Counted from the stretch's first letter, positions 16,608 through 25,813 are shown. The stretch: 64,000 bases of DNA from Paeniglutamicibacter sp. Y32M11 (GCF_019285735.1 NZ_CP079107.1:3906001-3970000), one strand, 5' to 3'. Numbers and translations: made by a program. Notes: generated by a model not told the origin, from the sequence alone.

Positions 16608-17184
16608 TCAGGAAGCGATGGCCAGCAGCGGGACCAGCAGCGAGGTCACGAACAGCACCAGCGCGCCGCCGAGTCGGTTGGTCAGCGCGGCGAAGGGCAT
16701 CAGGTGCATGCGGTTCGCCGCGCTGAGCACCGCGACATCTCCGCTGCCGCCGGTGTCGGCCATGACCAACCCCGGGGTAATGGACGCCTCGACGAAGTTG
16801 AACTTCATGAGCCAACCCAGGAATCCGGAGGTCAGAGTGGAGATCAGCACCGTGGCAACCGTCAGTACGATGAACTTCGGGTTACTCAGCGAGGTTACAA
16901 CCTCGCCCATGTCGATGTAGCTGATACTCACGCCCACCAGTAGCGCCGGAACCATGGTGGCACCCACCATGTCACCCCAGTCCGCGGTGGATTCCTCAAT
17001 GTCCTTGGGCAGCCAGCCGAAGATCTTCACCGCGGCCGCGGCAATGATGGTCCAGGCATAGGGGTGCAAGACCTCAACGAACGAGCCGACCAGCTGGCCG
17101 AAGATGAACAGTGCACCGGCGAAAAGCAGGCCCTTGCCCAGCGCAATGAACGAGGAGGCTTCGTTTTTCGGCGGGACGGCCGGT
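16608..17184 (-). pseudogene. 2-hydroxycarboxylate transporter (CitS/CimH family), N-terminal half missing
   Basis: The frame encodes about 190 residues that match the C-terminal half of 2-HCT sodium/proton symporters for citrate and malate. Visible are GWLPKDIEESTADWGDMV, the conserved ASITPGLVMADTGGSGDVAV and LSAANRMHLMPFAALTNRLGGA, the re-entrant-loop and C-terminal signature regions. Family proteins are about 440 residues, so the first half is absent. Upstream of about 17184 the frame reads into DNA that, in another frame, encodes the beginning of a LuxR-type regulator. A deletion joining the two genes explains this. The ORF could still be translated from a non-standard start near 17225, but a half carrier of this fold is unlikely to work. 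A terminator-like hairpin follows. Confidence 0.75.
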
Positions 17185-17274
17185 TCCGGGTGCGGCCCTG
17201 ACGAGCAACAATCGAGTGGAAGCATCGGACCAAGTCAGAAACCGTGCCAGGGCAGGGTGATCACCTCTCTGCAC
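17178..17274 (-). pseudogene. N-terminal fragment of a second LuxR-type regulator
   Basis: Read on the minus strand from a GTG at 17274, this stretch encodes HPALARFLTWSDASTRLL followed by LVRAAPGTGRP. The intact regulator downstream has HPTLPRFLSWADGNGRLL followed by FIRSAAGTGR at the same distance from its start. The two are clearly related at protein and DNA level. The match stops near 17180, where transporter sequence takes over in a different frame. GGGAGGGA lies about 11 bases upstream of the GTG. This is the surviving 5' end of a paralogous regulator whose remainder, with the 5' half of the transporter, has been lost. Confidence 0.7.
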
Positions 17275-17722
17275 TGGCAAGCGATCCCTCCCGCATTCAG
17301 GTTGTCGTCTCCGCACGCCCTTGGCACGCGGGCTCCGAGTCAAAATGAATCCGCCAGCACTCGACGGTATCAATTACATCCTAGACGAACGTTTTCACTG
17401 ACTTTGAGGATAACGTTTTTGGTCTGTCAGTCCCCTTTATAGGGACCTCGGAAGCATCACGGCGGCTCGGCACCGGCCCATGCCCATGCCCTAGACGCAG
17501 ATCCTATAGGTTGTTGTTTTGGCCACCTCCAAGATCACGCGTAGCGCCCAATCCTATGTAATTGGTCTTGATCTCGGTGTTTCACGCCGGGCCTAGCGGT
17601 GCCGCTGAACCGTGTAACTAACTCCCCGGCCGGACTTCAGCGCATCAGTTGCGCATGCGGCGCAACAAATCGATGCCGAATTGGAAATGGGCAAACAACT
17701 TTGGCCACGCGCCTTCCGGTCC
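17275..17722. other. 450-base non-coding stretch between the regulator remnant and the LuxR gene
   Basis: No gene is supported. On the side of the regulator remnant there is a direct repeat AACGTTTT at 17388-17395 and 17412-17419 (24-base period), a possible regulator binding pair left from the lost gene. A small hairpin GTTGCGC-ATGCG-GCGCAAC lies at 17648-17666, 57 bases past the stop of the LuxR gene, and may be its terminator. The rest shows nothing recognisable. Confidence 0.5.
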
Positions 17723-20035
17723 TCAGAGGCCCCAGACCCGCGCGTTTTCCAGGGCCTGCTCCACGTCCGAGGCCTCCAGTTTCCGGTAGAGGCTGCGCAT
17801 TTGGGTCTTGACCGTGTTTTCGGACCGGTAACCGGCCTCGGCGATCTGTTTCCGTGTCATCCCAGCACGCAGTTGATGCAAGATTTCTTGTTCTCGCGTA
17901 CTAAGTACCGGTCGCTTGGGGATCGGTGTGGGCGCGAGATCCAGCGCATAGCCCAGGCGTTGAAGCTCTTCTGGCTCAAGTACCAAGGAACGCCCGACCT
18001 CGGACCACCCGGGAACCATGCCCAAAATCGACAGCTCGTAAAGTACTCCCGATTCTTGGTGCAGACGCTGTAGACGTTGCGCCAAGGCTGGCGTGGGGCC
18101 TTGAGGGTTCCGTGCGGCGAGATCCAAATACAGTGCCAGATTGCCCCTCCGCCGCAAACCCCGAGTAACCGGGACATCTTCAAGGGCAGCCAGCGCAGCG
18201 TTCGGATTTCCGTTCAGCAGGTGGCCGAGCGCCACTAGTAGTGGATCCCTCTTTTCGGCACCGCTGCCATGGCGCATCACGCCGCCTTGCAGAATCTCCA
18301 CCAGCATCAACGTATCGTCGAACAGCCGCCGTGCCAAGGGCGAGTCCGCCGCGTAGCGACGCTCCGCACGGATCGAGGAGATCATCCTCTTCGCGACCTC
18401 GAAATTGCCAATATTAATCTTTTGCAGCGCCAGTTGCTGGCCATGGACGGGCCAGAATTCGTCGTGGTCCAGTTTCGGAGGCAACGCCTCCATGGCCTGC
18501 TCAAAGCCCAGATAATCCAGACGGGCCAGCGACAGATAGGCGCGGGCCATGGCTGCGCAGCGAGCCACCATCACCCTGCCCCAACCAACATCTCCGATGA
18601 CGGCATCATGCGCGGCCAGCCAGCGCGTCGCGGCGGCACTGTCACCTTCTAGGACGTCGAGCAGGGCCAGCTTTCCGGTCACATCCGCGAGCAGGAATGC
18701 TTTCCCAGAGATCTGTGCCCAGTGGAAACCCGACTCATAGGCCTGGCGCGCTTCGGAATCTTTGCCCGCTAAATACAGGGAAATTCCTGCTTGGAGTTCG
18801 GTCAATGCCACCAGCGCCGGATTGAGCCTTTCGGCGTCAAGCCCGCGATGCAACGTCGCTCTTAGACGTGCCGCAGCAGTCCCAGCTTCGACATACAACC
18901 CTGACATTCGAAGATTAACCATCTCCAGCATGCCCACGGTCAGTGCGTGGGCATTAGGTTTGTTGGCCAGCCGCAGCGCATCCCGATGCAAGCGTTGGGC
19001 TGTGTGGTTTGTGGCGTAATCTGGCTCGAACACAGGGGGCTGAAGGGACAGGCCGTGCTGGTCCACCGAACCGAGAATACGCAGGCCAACTCGCATGTAT
19101 TCGGTCTGTTCCGCTATGAAGCGCGGGATCTTTGACGCAATGACGCCCAGTTGCCGGGGGTTGCCGATGAAAACATCCACCCAATGATCCAGCAACAGGT
19201 CCAACAACGCCGGCCAACGCCGATGGGCCACGGCAGATTCCACGGCCGCCTCCACCCCATGGGTTGCCGCCATGGCGTTGACGGCGGCTCTTTCCAGAGC
19301 CACAACACGTTCACGTAGTCCGACGCGTTCCACCAATATTTGCCGCACCATCCGCGGCATCATCCAGCCACCTAGACCGTCAGGCTGCACCAGACCCGCC
19401 TGGACGAGATCGTCCAGGGTGTGTATCACCGGGGAAAATTCGCCGTAGAAGGCCTCGACGGTGCACCCGGCGAATACGGGCAGGAAGGCCGCTTCGCTTA
19501 ATGCCCCGGTGGGGTCGCGGTGAGCCAGCCAGCGAGCCAATCCTCCCGCGATGCTCTGCTGGGCGCGAGTGCTGGCCTGCGGATCATCGGAAAGGATCAG
19601 CAGGGCCGCCAGCCAGCCTCCGGACAACTCGTGGAGGTGGTGGGGATCGGGCTGTTCGGCCCGCGTTTCAGATCCTACAAACTGCCTGATTTCCGCGAGA
19701 TTCAACAACAAATCCCCCTGATCGGCGACAAGGCACGGGGTACGCGAGGTTAGAGCCCAGATCGAAGCAGCAGGCGCCAAGATGACGGCAAGGTGCAGCC
19801 CGGGATCCGAATGAAGCCGTTGCACTAGGTGATCCACAGCGATGGCAACGTCAATTCCCCCACCGGACCAGTCAAGTACCTCACCGGAGCGGTTCCCGAT
19901 CCACGAGCGTGCAAAATACCGGCGGCCGGTTCCGGCCGCAGACCGGATGAAGAGCAACCTGCCGTTTCCATCGGCCCAGGAGAGGAATCTGGGCAGGGTG
20001 GGATGAGCATCCGGCAGACCGGAGGTAGCCCCCAT
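17723..20035 (-). CDS. LuxR-family regulator, large MalT-like type
   Basis: Start taken at ATG 20035, where AGGAG lies 4 bases upstream (770 residues). ATG 20053 and earlier in-frame codons are possible. The C-terminus holds a LuxR HTH: VLSTREQEILHQLRAGMTRKQIAEAGYRSENTVKTQMRSLYRKL. The long middle is alpha-helical and TPR-like (about 350-690), as in MalT/LAL proteins. Near the N-terminus LLFIRSAAGTGRRYFA occupies the place of the P-loop, but the canonical GKT/S is replaced by Gly-Arg-Arg, so ATP hydrolysis is doubtful. A gene fragment related to its first 35 codons lies 450 bases downstream beside a carboxylate transporter remnant, so this family may control organic-acid uptake. Its target is otherwise unknown. 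Confidence 0.82.
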   Translation of the reverse strand: MGATSGLPDAHPTLPRFLSWADGNGRLLFIRSAAGTGRRYFARSWIGNRSGEVLDWSGGGIDVAIAVDHLVQRLHSDPGLHLAVILAPAASIWALTSRTPCLVADQGDLLLNLAEIRQFVGSETRAEQPDPHHLHELSGGWLAALLILSDDPQASTRAQQSIAGGLARWLAHRDPTGALSEAAFLPVFAGCTVEAFYGEFSPVIHTLDDLVQAGLVQPDGLGGWMMPRMVRQILVERVGLRERVVALERAAVNAMAATHGVEAAVESAVAHRRWPALLDLLLDHWVDVFIGNPRQLGVIASKIPRFIAEQTEYMRVGLRILGSVDQHGLSLQPPVFEPDYATNHTAQRLHRDALRLANKPNAHALTVGMLEMVNLRMSGLYVEAGTAAARLRATLHRGLDAERLNPALVALTELQAGISLYLAGKDSEARQAYESGFHWAQISGKAFLLADVTGKLALLDVLEGDSAAATRWLAAHDAVIGDVGWGRVMVARCAAMARAYLSLARLDYLGFEQAMEALPPKLDHDEFWPVHGQQLALQKINIGNFEVAKRMISSIRAERRYAADSPLARRLFDDTLMLVEILQGGVMRHGSGAEKRDPLLVALGHLLNGNPNAALAALEDVPVTRGLRRRGNLALYLDLAARNPQGPTPALAQRLQRLHQESGVLYELSILGMVPGWSEVGRSLVLEPEELQRLGYALDLAPTPIPKRPVLSTREQEILHQLRAGMTRKQIAEAGYRSENTVKTQMRSLYRKLEASDVEQALENARVWGL

Positions 20036-20391
20036 TTCACTCCTGCTCTTCATGCACTTTTTCCCGGCCCGACTCCGGGCTATTCGGTACCTCATCCTAA
20101 GTGGCAATCCCTCTATCTTGCCCTCCTCATGCCGGTATAAATCGGACCCCGATTCCATTGCCGGAGTCTCGCTGGAAATCAGCCGCGCAAGCGTACCGAG
20201 CCGCCGCTGGTGAAGCCTCAGGTGGGCGCGGATAATCCAATCCGTTCCACTCACCGATGGAGCTGCCCGCACCTCCCCTAGAATTGAACTTGATTTCGGT
20301 TTTCCCGCACTGCCACGGTGTATCAGTTCTTCGAATGCCACGTGTCCTTCGGGATTGACCGATCCACCGCACCTGCCTTTTCGAACGGACC
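20036..20391. other. 356-base divergent control region, LuxR gene / SulP gene
   Basis: This stretch separates two divergent genes. The LuxR frame stays open through most of it on the minus strand, with in-frame starts up to about 20341, so part could be coding if the regulator starts earlier. I favour non-coding because the predicted residues look nothing like the family and the best ribosome site is at 20035. No clear -35/-10 pair or strong palindrome was seen. Confidence 0.45.
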
Positions 20392-21903
20392 ATGTTCATG
20401 CCCTCCTCGCCCGCCACCGAGGCCATCCCCTCACCGGATGAACGCCAATCGATCCGACGCACCCTACGTTCTCCCAAGCGTCTGGGCATCGAGGTCCTCG
20501 GCGGACTGGTGGTGGCACTGGCACTGATCCCGGAGGCAATCGCGTTCTCCGTCATCGCCGGAGTTGACCCGCGGGTGGGACTGTTCTCGGCCTTCACCAT
20601 GGCGGTGACCATAGCGTTTGTGGGTGGCCGCCCGGCGATGATCTCAGCAGCCACCGGTGCGGTGGCCCTGGTCATCGCACCCCTGGTAGCAAGTCACGGG
20701 GTGAACTATCTGGTGGTCGCGATCCTGCTGGCCGGAGTCTTCCAGATCCTCTTGGCGGTGCTGGGCGTGGCCAAATTGATGCGCTTTATCCCGCGACAGG
20801 TCATGGTCGGGTTTGTAAACGCCCTATCGATTCTGGTGTTTATTGCGCAACTTCAGGAACTCATCAATGTGCCCTGGATGGTTTATCCCCTGCTGGCACT
20901 TGCCCTGCTAATCATCTTCGGCCTGCCGAAGCTCACCACGCGGGTCCCCGCCCCGCTGGTGGCCATCGTGATGCTCACGCTCATCACGGTACTCGGAGCC
21001 ATCACCGTTCCCACCGTGGGCGACAAGGGCGCCCTACCCACCAGCCTTCCCGCGTTGTTTTTCCCGCAGATCCCGCTGACCTTCGAGACCTTCAAGGTCA
21101 TCGCCCCCTACGCACTGGCCGTGGCCTTCGTGGGCCTGCTCGAATCCCTAATGACGGCCAAGCTGGTGGACGATGTGACGGACACCCGCTCGAGTAAAAC
21201 TCGCGAGGCTTGGGGCCAGGGGGTGGCCAATCTGGTCACCGGGTTATTCGGCGGTATGGGTGGCTGTGCCATGATCGGCCAGACCATGATCAATGTGAAG
21301 GTCTCCGGTGCCCGCACGCGCATCTCCACCTTCCTGGCCGGTGTCTTTTTGCTGGTGTTGGTGGTTGTCTTTGGTGACGTGGTGGCGCTGATCCCGATGG
21401 CCGCACTCGTGGCGGTGATGATCTTCGTTTCTTGGGCGACCTTCGACTGGCATTCGATCCGACCCAGCACGCTGCAACGCATGCCCAAGAGCGAAACCGC
21501 CGTCATGATCATCACGGTGCTGGCCACGGTGTTTTCACACAACTTGGCCGTGGGTGTGGGCGCCGGTGTGCTCACCGCAATGGTGCTCTTCGCCCGCCGA
21601 GTGGCGCACTTTGTCACGGTGACCCGCACCGTGGATGCGGCGGACGAAACCGCCACCTACACGGTCAACGGCGAGCTCTTCTTCGCCTCGTCCAATGACC
21701 TCTACACCCAGTTCCAGTACGCACTGGACCCGGTGCACGTGGTCATCGATATGCACGCCTCGCATCTTTGGGATGTTTCCACGCTGGCGGCACTCGACGC
21801 TATCACGGCCAAGTACGAGGCCGCCGGCAAGCGGGTTCAGATCGTGGGCCTGAACGAGGCAAGCGCCGCCATGCGCCAGCGCATGGCCGGGCACCTAGGC
21901 TAA
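20392..21903 (+). CDS. SulP-family anion transporter with STAS domain
   Basis: 503 residues. The membrane domain starts with KRLGIEVLGGLVVALALIPEAIAFSVIAGVDPRVGLFSAF, the SulP signature with the half-helix region. It continues through about 12-14 segments, including LFGGMGGCAMIGQTMINVKVSGARTR (about 283-308). The C-terminal 80 residues form a short STAS domain (VHVVIDMHASHLWDVSTLAALDAI). SulP proteins move sulfate, bicarbonate or dicarboxylates, and the actinobacterial short-STAS type is often bicarbonate- or sulfate-linked, but the substrate is not fixed by sequence. ATG codons at 20392 and 20398 are both possible. Neither has a strong ribosome site. Confidence 0.88.
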   Translation: MFMPSSPATEAIPSPDERQSIRRTLRSPKRLGIEVLGGLVVALALIPEAIAFSVIAGVDPRVGLFSAFTMAVTIAFVGGRPAMISAATGAVALVIAPLVASHGVNYLVVAILLAGVFQILLAVLGVAKLMRFIPRQVMVGFVNALSILVFIAQLQELINVPWMVYPLLALALLIIFGLPKLTTRVPAPLVAIVMLTLITVLGAITVPTVGDKGALPTSLPALFFPQIPLTFETFKVIAPYALAVAFVGLLESLMTAKLVDDVTDTRSSKTREAWGQGVANLVTGLFGGMGGCAMIGQTMINVKVSGARTRISTFLAGVFLLVLVVVFGDVVALIPMAALVAVMIFVSWATFDWHSIRPSTLQRMPKSETAVMIITVLATVFSHNLAVGVGAGVLTAMVLFARRVAHFVTVTRTVDAADETATYTVNGELFFASSNDLYTQFQYALDPVHVVIDMHASHLWDVSTLAALDAITAKYEAAGKRVQIVGLNEASAAMRQRMAGHLG

Positions 21904-22026
21904 TCACCGATGCGGAGAATCATCGCGACTCCGGTGTTGATGTTTCTCAAAGACATCGATCTACCTAAAAACTCTTAGGTCATCCGCCGCTATCGCGAGT
22001 TCGGCGAGCCATGCGGGCACCATCGC

Positions 22027-22923
22027 CTAGTGGTCGGCGGACTTCTTGGGGTTGGGGTCAGGGATGGGCGCGGCGTATTCGGTCGCTGCCCAGGAGGCGA
22101 GGAGTCGCAGTGCCTGTTCGGAGCCGGAACCAGGTTCGCCGGCGTAGATCGTGAGTGTCAGACCGGGTTCGGCCGCCATCTCCAGCCCTTCATACGCCAG
22201 GGTGACTTCACCGACAATCGGGTGGTGGAAGGTCTTGGACCCGGCGCCGTGGTGGCGGACGTTATGCGCACTCCACAAACGCCGGAAGTCATCGGAACGA
22301 GTACTCAGCTCCCCAATGAGGTCGTGCAGATCCTTGTTGTGCGGATCGCGAGATGCCTCGGTGCGCAAAATCGCGACGATAACTTCGGCAAAAAGTTCCC
22401 AGTCGGGGTAGAAGTCGCGGGCCCGAGGGTCGAGGAAGGCATGTCGGGCGATGTTCGGCGGCTGGCCGGGCATCTCAAAGACATCCTTGTAGAAGGCACG
22501 AGCCAGCGAGTTGACGGCGAGGATGTCCATGCGTCCATTGCGCACAAAGGCCGGTCCGGCAGTGATGGCGTCCAGCACCCACTGCAGCGATTGGTGCGCC
22601 GTCCAGGTTTTGGGGTTCCGTCGACGCGGAGGCCTCGCCACGGGGCTGGCCGCGTGGGCGAGGTCAAAGAGATGGGCTCGTTCGGCATCATCGAGCCGCA
22701 ACGCCTTGGCGAGAGCGTCAAGGATTTCGGGTGAGACACCACTGATGGAGCCGCGTTCGATGCGGGTGTAGTACTCGATGCTGACCCCGGCCAGGGTGGC
22801 GACTTCGTTTCGACGTAGTCCCTTGACCCTTCGGTTGGTGCCGGTGGGGAGGCCAACCTGTTCGGGAGTGACGTTGGCTCGGCGCGAGGAGAGAAATTCG
22901 CTGACTTCCGATCGATTGTCCAT
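22027..22923 (-). CDS. XRE-type HTH regulator with MmyB-like ligand domain
   Basis: 298 residues. The HTH is RRVKGLRRNEVATLAGVSIEYYTRIERG (31-58), the form typical of actinobacterial MmyB-like regulators. The remainder (about 100-280) is the MmyB-like PAS-type ligand domain, with GRMDILAVNSLARAFYKDVF and DDFRRLWSAHNVRHHGAGSKTFHHPIVGEVTLAYEG. In Streptomyces such proteins often control neighbouring oxidoreductases and may bind fatty acids. The nearest gene is the divergent sugar dehydrogenase 189 bases away. GGGAG directly precedes the ATG. Confidence 0.88.
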   Translation of the reverse strand: MDNRSEVSEFLSSRRANVTPEQVGLPTGTNRRVKGLRRNEVATLAGVSIEYYTRIERGSISGVSPEILDALAKALRLDDAERAHLFDLAHAASPVARPPRRRNPKTWTAHQSLQWVLDAITAGPAFVRNGRMDILAVNSLARAFYKDVFEMPGQPPNIARHAFLDPRARDFYPDWELFAEVIVAILRTEASRDPHNKDLHDLIGELSTRSDDFRRLWSAHNVRHHGAGSKTFHHPIVGEVTLAYEGLEMAAEPGLTLTIYAGEPGSGSEQALRLLASWAATEYAAPIPDPNPKKSADH

Positions 22924-23112
22924 GCTCCCACGGTAGACGAGACCAGCGCTTGGTGGGAGTCCCTCGCGGTACCACCATCGTCAGAGACTCCTTCCAGCGG
23001 TCGAGGTCTCGGCGCCCAATCAATCTCGATCACGATCTCTCGTCTCGACTAAGTCGGGAACATCGACCACCCTAGGATCATCGCAAGAACCCGGAATCGT
23101 CAGGAGAAAACG

Positions 23113-24255
23113 TTGAAGAAGCTACGAACAGCATCGATGCTGGCCGCCGGAGCCGGGATCAGCTTCCTGCTGACCTCTTGTCTCCCAACGCCTCCGCTCC
23201 AGCCCTCGCCCTCGCCCTCATCATCGGCCGAGACCTCAACGCCACCTTCGTCACCTTCCACGTCGGCGTCGGCGTCGGGATCGGCCGGAGCCGCGGCACC
23301 CACAGACACGCCACGGGTGGTCTCCAGCGGCCTGGAGGCCCCCTGGTCCGTCGTGTTCCGTGAGAGCACTGCCTTGGTCAGCGAACGCGACAGCGGCCGC
23401 ATCCTTGAACTCGCCGAAGACGGCAGCTCCCGGGTCATCGGGACGGTTCCCGGAGTGGCAGGTTCCGGCGAGGGCGGGCTGCTGGGCCTGACGGTCGATG
23501 ATCAGGGACGCCTGTATGTCTACTCGACGGGTGCCGGGGAAAACCGCATCCAACGCTTCGACGTCACGGGAACACCCGGGTCGCTGGCCCTGGGCTCACC
23601 TGTGACGATTCTTGATGGAATCCCCTCGGCGAGCTACCACGACGGAGGTCGCCTAGCCTTCGGCCCGGACGGGATGCTTTACGCCACCGTGGGCGACGCC
23701 GGTCAAGCCGGCCAGGCACAGGATCTGGATTCCCTGAGCGGCAAGATCCTGCGAATGACCGCCGACGGGGACATCCCCCATGACAATCCGTTCGACGGTT
23801 CGGTGGTCTACAGTTATGGGCACCGCAACCCGCAGGGACTCGCGTGGGCTCAGGATGGGACAATGTTTGCTACAGAATTCGGGCAAAACACCTGGGACGA
23901 ACTGAACATCATCACCGCCGGCGCCAACTACGGGTGGCCGACGGTCGAAGGCATTGAGGATACCGAGGGCTTCACGAATCCGGTGCAGCAGTGGACCCCC
24001 GAAGTGGCCAGCCCCAGCGGCATGACGTATGCCGATGGGACGCTGTTCATCGCCAACCTACGCGGAACGGTACTCCGCGCGGTGCCGGTCGCCGACCCAA
24101 CCACGTTCACCGACCACTACGCCGGCGAGTATGGCCGCCTTCGCGATGTCACCCTATCCCCGAACGGGGAGCTGTGGTTCCTGACCAACAACACCGATGG
24201 CCGCGGGACGCCGGGCCCAGAAGATGACCGCATCCTCGGCGTGGATCTGGAGTAG
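23113..24255 (+). CDS. PQQ-dependent sugar dehydrogenase-like lipoprotein (GdhB/sorbosone type)
   Basis: TTG start at 23113 with CAGGAGAAA upstream, 380 residues. A lipoprotein signal is clear: MKKLRTASMLAAGAGISFLL then TSC with Cys23. A Pro/Ser/Ala-rich linker runs to about residue 60, so the enzyme is held off the outer membrane face. The beta-propeller shows APWSVVFRESTALVSERDSGRI, GGLLGLTVDDQGRLYVY, SYHDGGRLAFGPDGMLYATVGD and YSYGHRNPQGLAW, the PQQ-binding signatures of soluble glucose dehydrogenase relatives. It would oxidise sugars outside the cell if PQQ is available, but many actinobacterial homologues lack proven activity. The convergent thioesterase stop is 5 bases away. Confidence 0.88.
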   Translation: MKKLRTASMLAAGAGISFLLTSCLPTPPLQPSPSPSSSAETSTPPSSPSTSASASGSAGAAAPTDTPRVVSSGLEAPWSVVFRESTALVSERDSGRILELAEDGSSRVIGTVPGVAGSGEGGLLGLTVDDQGRLYVYSTGAGENRIQRFDVTGTPGSLALGSPVTILDGIPSASYHDGGRLAFGPDGMLYATVGDAGQAGQAQDLDSLSGKILRMTADGDIPHDNPFDGSVVYSYGHRNPQGLAWAQDGTMFATEFGQNTWDELNIITAGANYGWPTVEGIEDTEGFTNPVQQWTPEVASPSGMTYADGTLFIANLRGTVLRAVPVADPTTFTDHYAGEYGRLRDVTLSPNGELWFLTNNTDGRGTPGPEDDRILGVDLE

Positions 24256-24259
24256 AAAC

Positions 24260-24691
24260 CTACACCGCGGCGCTCATCAACGCGGCCTCAAGCCAGGCCC
24301 GCTCGGTGTCATTCAGTGCACGCGAGGAGACCCCATCCTCCGCCAACGGCACCATCACGGTGGTTCCGTCGAAGACCGTGGTCTCATTCTGGATACCCAC
24401 GTGGCGCACGGTGAAGGACTTGGTACCAATGCGGGTTACCGCCACCTGGATGCGGAATTCGGGCTGGTAGTGCAACGGACGCAGGTAATTTATGGTCAAC
24501 GACGCCACCACGGTGCCAAACCTGAAGCGCGCATTGGCCTCTCCCCCACGGGTCCAGCGAATGCGCGCCTCTTCCATGAGCGTGATGATCCGCGCATTGT
24601 TCACATGTCCCAGCGCATCCTGATCCGACCAGCGCAAGGGCATCTCAAGTTCAAAGGGCCGGGGAAGGTGCGTCAGCGTCTCATTGCTCAT
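24260..24691 (-). CDS. Acyl-CoA thioesterase, hotdog fold (4-hydroxybenzoyl-CoA type)
   Basis: 143 residues, one hotdog domain. The active-site region is LRWSDQDALGHVNNARIITLMEEAR (about 19-43). The Asp in S-D-Q-D-A-L-G-H-V-N-N is the usual nucleophile or general base of 4HBT-type enzymes. FGTVVASLTINYLRPLHY is the next conserved strand. It hydrolyses short or aromatic acyl-CoA in the cytosol. It is divergent from a small membrane protein. No specific substrate can be assigned. Confidence 0.85.
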   Translation of the reverse strand: MSNETLTHLPRPFELEMPLRWSDQDALGHVNNARIITLMEEARIRWTRGGEANARFRFGTVVASLTINYLRPLHYQPEFRIQVAVTRIGTKSFTVRHVGIQNETTVFDGTTVMVPLAEDGVSSRALNDTERAWLEAALMSAAV

Positions 24692-24783
24692 GGAACCATT
24701 TCACCAGAAAGCCCCGTTCGACTGCCCACTTGTGACAAAATCAAACACCGCGCTCCGGCCACGGAACCTAGTAGATTTGGGGT

Positions 24784-25230
24784 ATGACCGATGCTCGACA
24801 CCGCGGCAGCCCCGACGAGAAACTCACCCGCGCCCAGCGCAACGAGTTCGCTCGCACCTCCAGCCAACGCGCGGCCGACCGCAACGGTATGTCGCTGGAG
24901 GAATACAAAAAATACGCCTCGTCGGTCGGCACCCGGACCCATCCACTGTGGCAGCCCGGCGGGTTGCTGTTCCTCGCCATCCTCATGACGGCGATCCTCG
25001 GTTTCCTCTTTGTCCTGGCGGGTATCACGTGGGTGAACGATGGTGAAAACGTGCTCGCTTCACTGTGGTTCATCATGTTGCTACTGGCGGGCCTGACGGT
25101 GTGGGCCTGGGTTGTGACGGCACACGAATACCGAGCGTCCAGATTGCGGAAACGCGACGAAGTGAACCTCATCGGCGGAAACCGCAGCTCCGAGCCCGAT
25201 TCCCCCGATCCCGGCGGGCCCTACCTCTAG
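24784..25230 (+). CDS. Small two-helix membrane protein, unknown function
   Basis: 148 residues. A charged N-terminal tail of about 55 residues (DEKLTRAQRNEFARTSSQRAA, LEEYKKYA) is followed by two hydrophobic segments, GLLFLAILMTAILGFLFVLAG (about 59-79) and LASLWFIMLLLAGLTVWAWVV (about 90-110), then a polar tail ending in Pro-Gly-Gly. I do not recognise a named domain. The usual guess for such proteins in high-GC Gram-positives is an envelope or membrane accessory role. The ATG lies 92 bases from the divergent thioesterase start. Confidence 0.65.
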   Translation: MTDARHRGSPDEKLTRAQRNEFARTSSQRAADRNGMSLEEYKKYASSVGTRTHPLWQPGGLLFLAILMTAILGFLFVLAGITWVNDGENVLASLWFIMLLLAGLTVWAWVVTAHEYRASRLRKRDEVNLIGGNRSSEPDSPDPGGPYL

Positions 25231-25264
25231 TCGCGGCGGCCCCGCCCGGGATGGTGTTGAGCCA

Positions 25265-25678
25265 TCAGCCGGTCGGGAACTCAATGATCTCGCTGCGGAT
25301 CAAAAAACGCTTGCCTTCCGGGGCCTCCACGGAGAAACCGGACCCCCGCCCCGGCACCACATCAATGGTCAGCTTGGTGTGCTTCCAGTACTCGAATTGT
25401 TCGCGGCTCATCCAGAAATCCAGGGTGCCCAGCGACCCTCCCTCGGCATCGGGCAGCGTGAAGACGCCCAGCAGGATATCCGAATCCCCTGTCTTAAAGT
25501 CACCATCCGGGAAACACATCGGAGAGGACCCGTCGCAGCACCCCCCGGACTGGTGGAACATCAGCGGCCCGTGCCTCTGCCACAGCAAACGCAGCAGTTC
25601 CGCGGCCTCCTCGGTCATCGCTACCCGGGAAAAATCTTCCCCGGCGATCGCTGCCGCTGACTCAATGGCTGTTTCCAT
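25265..25678 (-). CDS. DUF779 protein, aldehyde dehydrogenase partner
   Basis: 137 residues with the DUF779 signature HGPLMFHQSGGCCDGSSPMC (about 36-55) and later ILLGVFTLPDAEGGSLGTLDFWMSREQFEYWKHTKLTIDVVPGRG. Genes of this family sit next to acetaldehyde or aldehyde dehydrogenase genes in many bacteria, but the biochemical role is not established. The paired cysteines and a later cysteine suggest metal or redox chemistry. AGGGAG lies before the ATG. It is third in a same-strand set with the aldehyde and alcohol dehydrogenase genes. An imperfect hairpin (25734-25762) stands in the 135-base gap before it. Confidence 0.88.
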   Translation of the reverse strand: METAIESAAAIAGEDFSRVAMTEEAAELLRLLWQRHGPLMFHQSGGCCDGSSPMCFPDGDFKTGDSDILLGVFTLPDAEGGSLGTLDFWMSREQFEYWKHTKLTIDVVPGRGSGFSVEAPEGKRFLIRSEIIEFPTG

Positions 25679-25813
25679 GACGCACTCCCTGGTGAGAACC
25701 GAATTGCGAAACTTACTGACAAAACACCGAAGCCCGGCACCGTTCCATGACGGTGGTGCCGGACCCAGATGCAGACCTGTTGTTTTTTCGTGGCCGGTGC
25801 TAAGCCAAGTCTC

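Noticed and set aside
16608-17225. A genuine short transporter starting near 17225
   Set aside because: The first 15-20 codons of that frame are regulator-derived DNA read out of frame, and the protein lacks half of the 2-HCT fold.
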